The notes below the pieces were generated by a model, which saw only the letters and a program-made list of their open reading frames with translations, had not been told where the DNA came from and did not search any database. 34,392 bases of DNA. It comes from a virus. Shown here piece after piece: positions 19,301-26,267 of the stretch (the first letter of the stretch is position 1; each line of letters opens with the position of its first letter). The stretch lies in IMG/VR virus record IMGVR_UViG_3300042691_020856, positions 1-34,392 of that record; one strand, written 5' to 3'. The position numbers and the translations under genes were made by a program.

Positions 19301-22300
19301 CAGAGTTAAGAATATAATTAAAGCTTCTAATGGAAGACAAGCTTGGGGAATGTTACATAAGGGAGCAATCTATTTATATGAGAATGCAGAGACAGGTACA
19401 GCTTACCATGAAGTATTTGAAGCTGTATGGGCTATGATGACTACTACTCAAGAAAGAATTAACATAGCTAAAGACTTTAGAAATAGAGAAGGAAGTTATA
19501 TAGATAGATTTACAGGAGAAACTGTTGTTTATAAAGATGCAACAGATGATCAAATGAGAGAAGAACTTGCAGAAGAGTTTAGAGATTATGTTTTATATGA
19601 TAAAAACCCTCAGCAAGCTCCTAACCCAAAAACTCCTTCATTCTTAAAAAATATATTTGATTGGATAATTAACGGAATTAAAACATTCTTTGTAGGCAAA
19701 GATGCTGCTAAGAACACACAAGAACTATTTGATAGAATAGGAAATGGTTATTATAAATCTTATATACCATTTGAGCAAAAACTTTCTTTTGCTAATGTAG
19801 GGTATACAGATATTACAGAAGTTATTCCTGATAACTCTTCTGTATTTAGAGCTAAAATAGAAAACTTAAGTGCAACTGATATTCATCAGATTATGCAACA
19901 AATGACCTATACTACAATCACTCAAATGATTGGTAATAATCAAAGTTTATTTAATATTACATCTATAGATAGAAAGAAGATGTATGATATTATTAAAGAT
20001 GATTTATTAAATAATAGAATAGGGGCAATGGCTGACCAAGTTCTTTTAGATATTGAGAAAAATAAAATAACTAAAGAACAAGGTGATGTATATTATAACA
20101 ATATAGGAACATTATATAATAATGTATATAACCAATGGCCACTGCTTCAACAGAAACATGAAGAGTATTTGCAATCATATGGAATTGTATTTGATGAAAA
20201 TGATGAAATAAACTATGATGATTATGAGAAATCTAAAGATGAAGGCTATGGTGATCCAAGACAAATTGATGGATTTAAAAAACTAAATAATACAATTAAA
20301 CTTTTATTATCAAGTTTGTCTGAATCTACTTTTGTAAATGGTGGTACAGCTACAGAGTCTAAAATAAACAATGTTGGGGGAGTTACATTAGTTCCTCTTG
20401 GAAGTGTATATGTTGATCTTTTAAATCAACTACATAACTCTGTGGACCAGTCTGATATGATTAATAAGTTTAGAAAAGCTTCAAGAAATAACCCTAACTA
20501 TGTTTCTTTATTTGAAAGAATGTTTAAAGTTAGTCCTCTTTCTGAAAATCCAATAGACTACACTTTATTGAGTAAGGAAGATCTAAGACTTATAGATGGG
20601 TTTTGGAAAACATTTAAAAAACAATCTCCTACAGTTTCTGCACTATTTATATTAGGAAATGGAGATATTGTTGTTGGAGATTCTAATACATCTGGTGCTG
20701 TTAGAGAGTATAGAAGACAATTTATAAACTCTATTCTAGAAGGTGCAAGAACAGGTACTAATCCATATATTACAAAAGATAAAACAAAAGGATTTGTAAG
20801 AACAAAAGCATTAACTGCGCTTAATGAACAAACAGATATAGCACAACTAGTTAACTTTCTTTCTAATTTAGGAATAGAATTTTCTGAAAAAGAATTGAAG
20901 AAAGCTAATTATGATGTTCAAAAAATGTTTAGAAATGCTGCTAATGGTATTATTAGAAGTTTAAAAGAAAGAGTTACAGATACTGGTATAGAAAAGATAA
21001 ATGTAAATACATTAGATGTATCTGGAAGATTATTAGAACTAGGACTTGTTAAATCAAAATTAGAAACTTCTGACTTTGATACAACGTATTTTAATATTAA
21101 TGGGGAAAGATCTCAAACTTTCTTGGGTCCTAATTTATTAAGCTCATTCTATGATGTTATTTCTAAAGTTGATAAAATATCTGACTTAGCTAATACAAAC
21201 TTTGGATATTTAATAACAGATACATATTCTAACATAGGAAGTGTAATGTTAAATAGAATATTTGATGAGAATGGAGATAAGAGAGAAGGTCTTAGTTTAG
21301 AAACTTTAAAACCATTTATTATAGATGGTACTATAAATGAAGAGCTAGGAAAAAATACTGAGTCTTCAAGACTCACTAAAAGACAGAGATATCTTCAAGA
21401 ATTAAATATGAACTTGAAAGGAATATACATGAATCTTGTTCCTGGTGATGCTAATATGCAAACTGCTATAAAGCTACATGATTCTGACAATCCTTTTGTA
21501 ACAAAGGATATGCTTTTGAGCAAAGGGTATATGAATATATTTAAAGATCAATTTATTTCTGAAATTACAATGTCTAGAGAAATAAATAGACAGGTTGCTA
21601 AAGGAAGAAATAATGAAAACTTAAGATTTTTTAAATCTATATTGGGAGAATCTCTTCATAAAAAAATTGTAAACAAAGCTCAAAATACAAATGTTTCTGC
21701 AGAAGAAATATATGAAGATTTTAAAACAGAAATTAATGATAGGGTTAAAGAGTTTATAGACACTAAAACAGATAAATCATTAAATAAAATGAAAGAATAC
21801 AACATTATAAAACCTTCTGCTGAAGGAAATTATAATGTTGAAAATGTTTCTATTTTTAATACAGATGAATCTTACACAATAGATGCTATTAGAAGTGCAA
21901 TTAAACAACAGCAAATTAACTTTATGATTGCTAATGTTGAATTACACAAACTTCTATACTCTGATCCTTATCAATATTCTGATCAGCTTAAACGTATTAA
22001 AAACTTTACTTCTCCAAGACAAATTCTTTCTTATGGAAACAATGAAATAAATTCTAGATATGGAGAATTATATAACAATAACAACCCTGAAGATAAATTG
22101 TTTAACACCAACTTTAATAGAGACACTATTAATGGTGGAACAATATCTGATGTTCTTTCAGATAATGAAGAGTTAGGATATGATGCATTTGAGGAAACAG
22201 ATGGTGGTGGTTATATTACAGATAAGGGATTAAGATATACCAAAATCAAAAATGGTGAATGGACAGATGAAAATGAAGAACAATACATATATGATATGGC

Positions 22301-25300
22301 ATATATGAAAAAAGTTCTTAATAAACCATTAAATACTGTTGAGAAAGAAAGACTTAAAAAAGGTAATCCTTTTGAGCAAAGTAATTACACTCCTATAAAA
22401 CCTATTGTTGCAGGTAATAAAAACATGGGAAGAAGTTATAATGATGTACTTCTTGATAAATTCTCTTTGTTTCCTATTTCATTTAGAATGATACATGAGC
22501 TTAATCCAACAGCTAACATGTTAAAACTTTATGAAAAAATGATTAATGATGATGTAGACTATGTTGTTTATGCATCAGGAAGAAAAGTTGGTAAAGAAAA
22601 TATTTATGAGTTGTATGATAAAGATGGAAACTTTAATGAAGCTCCTTTAATTAGTGCTGAAGAAAAGAAAAACCCATTAGGAAAACAAACTGTTCTTACT
22701 ATTCCTCTTTCAATATTTGCTATTCAAACAGAAGTTCCTACAAAAGAAAATAATAAAGTTACTCAAGGATCACAACCTACAAAGTTAGCTACTATGGACT
22801 TTATGGAAGCTGGTGTGCCTATTGACTTTATGTCTGATGAAAAAAATTTTACAACTCGTTATAATGAATGGATTAAATTATTAGATAAAGGTTCTTATAA
22901 TGATGGTGATAATTTATATAATGAAATAAAGAATAATCAAAATCTTCTAGAAGCAAGAATACAAGATGGACTAAGCTCTTTATTTAAAGAACTAGGAATA
23001 ACAAAAGTAGGAGATGATAAGTACACACTATCTAAACCAGAATTAACATTTGATATTCTTAAAAAAGAATTATTAAAAAGAGAGATTAATGATAATATAG
23101 TAGATGCATTAGATGGTTATGAAGATGGTAAGTTTGTACTAGAAGCTATTCCTTCATACCAACAAATTAGAAACATATTATACTCTATTGCACATAGAGC
23201 TGTTGTATCTACAAAACTAAAAGGAGGACAAAAAGTACAAGTATCTTCTGCATTGTTAGAGTCTCAAAGAGCAAAAGCTAAAGAAATAACTGATAGTAAA
23301 GGAAATACAAAAACTATATACGAATCAGATATACTTAAGTTCTATACAAATAAGGATGGAAAAAGAGCATGTCAGATTATGATATCTAGATGGTTTAAAA
23401 GTCCTTTATCTGATGAAGAGCTTATAAACTATTTTAACAATACAGAAGAAGGTAAAAAACAATTATCTGCTTTAGCTGGTATTGCTTTTCGTATTCCTAC
23501 ACAAAAACAAAATTCTATTGAAGTATTTGAAATTGCTAAATTTCTTCCAGAAGGATATGGTGATTCTGTTATTGTTCCTTCTGCTTTAGTTAAGAAAGTA
23601 GGAAGTGACTTTGATATTGATAAACTTTTCATTTATCTAAAAAACTTATACCCTTCAAAAAATAACTCTTTAAAAGTTGTTCCTTATTTTGGAATTGGTA
23701 AAGAAGCTAAAGCTAAATTTGAAGAATTATATAAAGCTGGAGAATTTGATGAATATATAAAAACTAAAAAAGATGCTCTTCCGCAGGGAGAAGCAGAAGA
23801 TAGATTGTTTGAAAGTATATTTCCAGAAGAATATAGTAATTCTAAAGAAGAAATTATTAATGGTTTGTATAGACAATCTTTAGACAATGCTTATGTAGAC
23901 TCTTTAGAAAAACTTATATCTCATCCACTCAATTTTAAAAACTTAGTTAAACCTAACTCTGCAGAACAATTACAAAAATTAACTACTGATATTGAAACTC
24001 TTCTTGGTTCTAAAAAAATAGATTACTCTGATGTTGGAGAAATGTTAGATAGAGAGTTTATGTCTGAATTAAGAAATGACTTTGTTAGAGCAAAAACTGC
24101 TATTGGTATTGCAGCTACATCTCAAACAGGTAATGCGCAAGCTCAAAGAAGTGTTCTATCAATAGATAGAACAAAATTAAATCGTGTTTCTGAAAGAGAC
24201 AGAGCTTTTCTTGGAGATGCATTAATTAAATTTGAAAACTTTAACTCAGTTAAAGGCATGCCTACATTATCAATAATTGAAGATGCTAATGCTATTCCAG
24301 AAGATAGAAACTATATTTCTGATGTAATTGGACAAGTTATTGATGGGTATGTAGATGCTGCTAAAGACCCTTGGGTTATGCGTTTAGGAATTACTCCTAA
24401 TGTTGCTGGAACTTGGTTATTCTTAATTAGAACTGGTGTACCATTAGAAAATGTTGCATACTTTATGAATCAACCAATTATTAAAGACTTGTTGCAAACA
24501 TTAGAAAACAATGGATATTCATATATATTTAATAACAAGTATATAAATGCTGTTAAAGAAGGATATGAATACGAAGCTATTGATTCTGAAAACCTTGAAA
24601 TTAATGTTATTCCTGGTGTTGATGAGCTATCGAAAATGATTGGAAAAGATGAAGAAACTTTATCTCCATATCAATCATTACAACAACTATTTATATTAGA
24701 TGAGTTTTTGAAATACTCAAAAATGGCTGAACAACTACTAACATTTACACAAGCTACAAACTTTGATACAGCAACATTTAATGATCCTTTTTTAATAGCT
24801 AAGAAACTAAGACAAATAGAAAAAGCTAGAAATACAATTTTTTCAGATGTTGATGATTTCTTAGACTCTTCTTTTATTGGAGAATTAAAAAATTCTTTAA
24901 ATTCATTTAGAGATGGAATTGCTGAAATACTGCTATCAGATAAAAGAAATAACCCTAATGGTCAATCTATAAGAGAGGTGTTAGAGCAAGTGTTAGAACC
25001 ATACATGGATATGAATGATAAAGACTTTGTATCTACAAGTAAAAAAGCAGTGCTAACATTATTTGATTGGGCTGTACAAACTAATAGAAATTTAAACACA
25101 CAGCTTACAAAAGTTTTGCTTTCTAATGAAAAAGGAGAATCAACTGCCTCTGAATTAATGAAATTAAAAAGAGATGCTGAAAATCCTAATCATCCTTTGT
25201 ATAATAATTATGTTCTAAAAGCATTACAGATTGAAAAAGGAAATAGTGAAACTGAACCAGACAATTTATACATTAATTCAAAAGATGTTAAAGTGTATGA

Positions 25301-26258
25301 TCAAAATCAAATCATATATGCTTTAAGAGAGATTAAAAAATTATTACCAGAGTCACAAAAACCATTATATGGAAATTTAGTAAGACTTGCTGTATTACAA
25401 TCAGGGCTTTCTAATTCTAGAATTTCTTTTACAAGCTTGCTTCCTTTTGAAGATTTTGTTGAAGTATATAATCAAACTCTTTCACAAATAGATAAACTTC
25501 CAAATCTTTCTGATTTTGTAGATATGAATGTATTTGAAAGAGGAAATTGGAATGATCCTAATATTGTAGATCAACATAAAGAAAGAGTTATTCTAACTAA
25601 AAAAGGAAGATTCAAACCTGAAACTACACTAGTGTCTAAAAAATTAAAAGATGCAATGGATAAAGGACAGATTCCAAAAACCATAAACATCTCTGCAAAT
25701 TCAATGGAAGCCAATAGTGATGTAATTACATACATATGGTCAGACATGACTGTAAATAAAGATACAAAAAGAGAAATGGTTAAGAAAGGGGATTATTCTT
25801 TTATGAAAAAAGGATTATTCAAGAAAGTTTATTCTAAAAATAAAAAAGGAATTTCTTCTCCAATTGTATATGAAACTATTTCTACAGATAAGGTAACTAA
25901 AAAAACAACAGTTTATAAAAACTATGTTTATAAAATGATTAATGCTTGGGGAGATTCTCTATATGCAAAAGAATTTTATGATAAAACCTATCCTGAGATT
26001 TCAACATCAACTGTTTCACAAGCATCTGTATTTGATAATGGATACGAAAAAGTTATTGAAAAAAACATTACAAATGTTGTAGCTGGGATAGAATTTAAAG
26101 GTAAACAAAGTGCTGAAGTAGAAGACAGTGTTATTGTAGAAATACTTGGAAACTCTGCATATGTAGAAGGAGATGAATTTATTTCTTCATTTGAAGAAGA
26201 ATCTCTACCTTTACAAACAGAAGAAGAAAAAAAAGATGATACTTGTAATCCTTTTTAA
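13344..26258 (+). CDS. Giant 4304-aa virion-type polyprotein with single-chain RNA polymerase core (DFDID)
   Basis: Domains in order: residues ~95-215 with Gly/Ala-rich hydrophobic segments (possible membrane insertion); ~550-960 mixed helical and beta-rich; ~975-1290 long coiled coils; Pro/Glu linkers ~1773-1810 and ~1893-1932; a degenerate zincin site HEVFE at 2022-2026 followed by EELAEEF near 2074; then the polymerase region. R3383-IPTQ...SIEVFE followed by GSDFDID (D3422, D3424, D3426) parallels the RxPTLH...IQAF and NADFDGD blocks of the beta-prime double-psi barrel, with Ile for Gly. About 270 residues upstream, SGRKVGK and QGSQPTKL are candidates for the Lys-bearing beta-like barrel. 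In crAss-like phages such an enzyme is packaged and ejected to transcribe early genes. The C-terminus is acidic and ends DDTCNPF. Polymerase identity is strong; the outer domains are unassigned. Confidence 0.85.
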   Translation: MENNPFDNKNSLSENITNRPAVALGIPKQSIVPFPNLQQGSQENKNPIDLLRSIVASPSKDPRVSSIPISSFSTDPRYSRGTRPGDDWEEAYAQNQTFVEKAGAILKGVNLAGTTIAGGFSNILVGIPSAFIKGDITKIWDNPVNQGLQKWNEKVDREYLPNFYTKQEQEADWWNTDNWVTWNFLFDKLIKNSGYAVGAMYSGNIANSLFLKAGNAIGKGAAALGTTAEASQAFKLATPLLRGTSRAFSQGKNIEAFEVLTSEISSIADATKKANQLSQITNTASKFANFGNTGRRTLISLYSSAGESSMEAIMGGNQMREKLITDFFNQNGYEPTGKDLENINNTVKEFGKQSFFGNMALLGATEFVQLPYLMGSSWKNSKNAIRNITDNVVRTGSVIEEVVPKTKFGKVYKGFKKYGTYVFDPKEAGQEIGQYALEVGASNYFNKHKETDAAEGWIDSVLSSLENVPGVVKNVLSYGMFGEDETGKPVGALVSKEGIEGGILGGITGGLMQATIIRAQQIQRKNNTQSLIEQSKNAPLLRDVLIDRIKTVNRGIVLQEQQKNSVLNNDLLESKDLKTDLAFNYAMHKVKFGRTDLVLDEIQELRKEIMTKGLEGFSSLQQEGIGNTLDSKDQFLSRLTEIETFVKDLDSTYENLNTLYGSQTIKDVKTEKLLKKYSDSAIERLSYITTKIKDYDTRIPQLKLELGLKNIVVDNALADVVKNPDSEAIDMQLLEIDSLDPAEYTNEEKDSLKKSVLDLTEITLRKKLFIDEYNEVVKNPENYIELSEETQLINNKGELVDANGNIIPKETIKIKTKKGERNIEIGTEYFLGKRVFEDSKGKEVYRTPKITILGENEDGTIKIKDAKGDIRDISKDELLDYSLAKVSSTLNNKTAKYYLEHMNSVFSFYGKKVTNEKGERVPVKGRLEYFQTEDGQKDKLFFVYKNEKGEIVKKEIDGSMVVPKKGYKHAILKHVGELTPAQQKAEESFGKTTSSSLQAKLQRREETLNQLYEEVLEKKENTEKLISEKTAQLEKLKKQITDITDQIETNKNPEDKRFKKFTLKETIFDAISQLKALSKMEQDLQQELEELYTVDDELKLNIEYIEQLIDNIEELPTSTKEFINELNDELIDLNILVEETGKQINTVSSLMDATRDAIKAAIKYLSGLIKNFESRYFNVPSPEGQQWVDFLKANPNFLKTKPNYKAELSALEEIIATTEDFTITPSEARLQDLEEHLDILNGAIKDYEKQIKVREDVLAKLEDIYKKALEQKQQEKELANNEALLQEFIGTLDSGIQPIASTSNSEKVYEQDAKKSDYDVVGGTRPISNARPHNLRANRFGSRFNSLPKSKKENIKGRIVTLKTEELQGVPGLSNLIVDGEADPKDVIALVMVIMNEDGSYSLVDEFGNAFTEEQKQNPLEHAVFQVFPGDSLQGKYSGKTESMFRNATAEDRKEIINELTKQYREWRKDQLSKEELEYPKDFKTSFGIPEYVTMLVEKTVDGKTIQVEEINYNATTPVEKTGLVSKKDLSSKKVIAFSTSDSVSEGSVTFKTGPGRVFLSLPGGLIKLNNRKLTQEEATTIYEAIYQLSKIAFDKGTIKDNDEAQQIVRWLKSVVYWGIAKNTQTGERKKAGYNNIWFEDITDDKGVKSTRLFISGLGGNMSFAPTELSNRRNELITLISSLYHNVSGTQVNDNSWSVPYTQILGFDKNGEAITREWPNYQTYLLSSEGRKDGEIPLTTIIRPQQGENDVVRKGMYFTLNQTADTFNFELAKPAPVVQKENAPVTPAPEQAPPTKPEEKTSEFKFDNKTPNLYPFNSGKVNVLLDENGIASFVVDNKNELDLETSNTIKAVAKAKNMSEQEAGSLLLTAIEAKTKLIAIANSIPQDNAVTAAPVVESPVEQPVAEAEIPTEETSEVITKETKPTEEAATTTANPFANRPKTNGIEGIDKTAYRFETYKQFRQFAPENFNKLEEWLTANFPNLPVYRVKNIIKASNGRQAWGMLHKGAIYLYENAETGTAYHEVFEAVWAMMTTTQERINIAKDFRNREGSYIDRFTGETVVYKDATDDQMREELAEEFRDYVLYDKNPQQAPNPKTPSFLKNIFDWIINGIKTFFVGKDAAKNTQELFDRIGNGYYKSYIPFEQKLSFANVGYTDITEVIPDNSSVFRAKIENLSATDIHQIMQQMTYTTITQMIGNNQSLFNITSIDRKKMYDIIKDDLLNNRIGAMADQVLLDIEKNKITKEQGDVYYNNIGTLYNNVYNQWPLLQQKHEEYLQSYGIVFDENDEINYDDYEKSKDEGYGDPRQIDGFKKLNNTIKLLLSSLSESTFVNGGTATESKINNVGGVTLVPLGSVYVDLLNQLHNSVDQSDMINKFRKASRNNPNYVSLFERMFKVSPLSENPIDYTLLSKEDLRLIDGFWKTFKKQSPTVSALFILGNGDIVVGDSNTSGAVREYRRQFINSILEGARTGTNPYITKDKTKGFVRTKALTALNEQTDIAQLVNFLSNLGIEFSEKELKKANYDVQKMFRNAANGIIRSLKERVTDTGIEKINVNTLDVSGRLLELGLVKSKLETSDFDTTYFNINGERSQTFLGPNLLSSFYDVISKVDKISDLANTNFGYLITDTYSNIGSVMLNRIFDENGDKREGLSLETLKPFIIDGTINEELGKNTESSRLTKRQRYLQELNMNLKGIYMNLVPGDANMQTAIKLHDSDNPFVTKDMLLSKGYMNIFKDQFISEITMSREINRQVAKGRNNENLRFFKSILGESLHKKIVNKAQNTNVSAEEIYEDFKTEINDRVKEFIDTKTDKSLNKMKEYNIIKPSAEGNYNVENVSIFNTDESYTIDAIRSAIKQQQINFMIANVELHKLLYSDPYQYSDQLKRIKNFTSPRQILSYGNNEINSRYGELYNNNNPEDKLFNTNFNRDTINGGTISDVLSDNEELGYDAFEETDGGGYITDKGLRYTKIKNGEWTDENEEQYIYDMAYMKKVLNKPLNTVEKERLKKGNPFEQSNYTPIKPIVAGNKNMGRSYNDVLLDKFSLFPISFRMIHELNPTANMLKLYEKMINDDVDYVVYASGRKVGKENIYELYDKDGNFNEAPLISAEEKKNPLGKQTVLTIPLSIFAIQTEVPTKENNKVTQGSQPTKLATMDFMEAGVPIDFMSDEKNFTTRYNEWIKLLDKGSYNDGDNLYNEIKNNQNLLEARIQDGLSSLFKELGITKVGDDKYTLSKPELTFDILKKELLKREINDNIVDALDGYEDGKFVLEAIPSYQQIRNILYSIAHRAVVSTKLKGGQKVQVSSALLESQRAKAKEITDSKGNTKTIYESDILKFYTNKDGKRACQIMISRWFKSPLSDEELINYFNNTEEGKKQLSALAGIAFRIPTQKQNSIEVFEIAKFLPEGYGDSVIVPSALVKKVGSDFDIDKLFIYLKNLYPSKNNSLKVVPYFGIGKEAKAKFEELYKAGEFDEYIKTKKDALPQGEAEDRLFESIFPEEYSNSKEEIINGLYRQSLDNAYVDSLEKLISHPLNFKNLVKPNSAEQLQKLTTDIETLLGSKKIDYSDVGEMLDREFMSELRNDFVRAKTAIGIAATSQTGNAQAQRSVLSIDRTKLNRVSERDRAFLGDALIKFENFNSVKGMPTLSIIEDANAIPEDRNYISDVIGQVIDGYVDAAKDPWVMRLGITPNVAGTWLFLIRTGVPLENVAYFMNQPIIKDLLQTLENNGYSYIFNNKYINAVKEGYEYEAIDSENLEINVIPGVDELSKMIGKDEETLSPYQSLQQLFILDEFLKYSKMAEQLLTFTQATNFDTATFNDPFLIAKKLRQIEKARNTIFSDVDDFLDSSFIGELKNSLNSFRDGIAEILLSDKRNNPNGQSIREVLEQVLEPYMDMNDKDFVSTSKKAVLTLFDWAVQTNRNLNTQLTKVLLSNEKGESTASELMKLKRDAENPNHPLYNNYVLKALQIEKGNSETEPDNLYINSKDVKVYDQNQIIYALREIKKLLPESQKPLYGNLVRLAVLQSGLSNSRISFTSLLPFEDFVEVYNQTLSQIDKLPNLSDFVDMNVFERGNWNDPNIVDQHKERVILTKKGRFKPETTLVSKKLKDAMDKGQIPKTINISANSMEANSDVITYIWSDMTVNKDTKREMVKKGDYSFMKKGLFKKVYSKNKKGISSPIVYETISTDKVTKKTTVYKNYVYKMINAWGDSLYAKEFYDKTYPEISTSTVSQASVFDNGYEKVIEKNITNVVAGIEFKGKQSAEVEDSVIVEILGNSAYVEGDEFISSFEEESLPLQTEEEKKDDTCNPF
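19407..19421 (+). other. Degenerate zincin motif HEVFE in the giant polymerase protein (H2022-E2026)
   Basis: The context GAIYLYENAETGTAYHEVFE resembles phage zincin domains where GTxYHExFH is usual; here the second His is Glu. A Glu-rich segment EELAEEF about 50 residues on could provide another ligand. It sits just after a Pro/Glu linker and before the polymerase region. Confidence 0.55.
23607..23621 (+). other. RNA polymerase catalytic loop DFDID (D3422-D3426)
   Basis: Three Asp residues spaced DxDxD, preceded by a RIPTQ block 39 residues upstream and followed by the hydrophobic KLFIYLK. This is the Mg-binding signature of the largest RNA polymerase subunit and of single-chain two-barrel polymerases; the usual Gly at position 4 of DFDGD is Ile. 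Confidence 0.85.
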
Positions 26259-26267
26259 TAATAAAAT

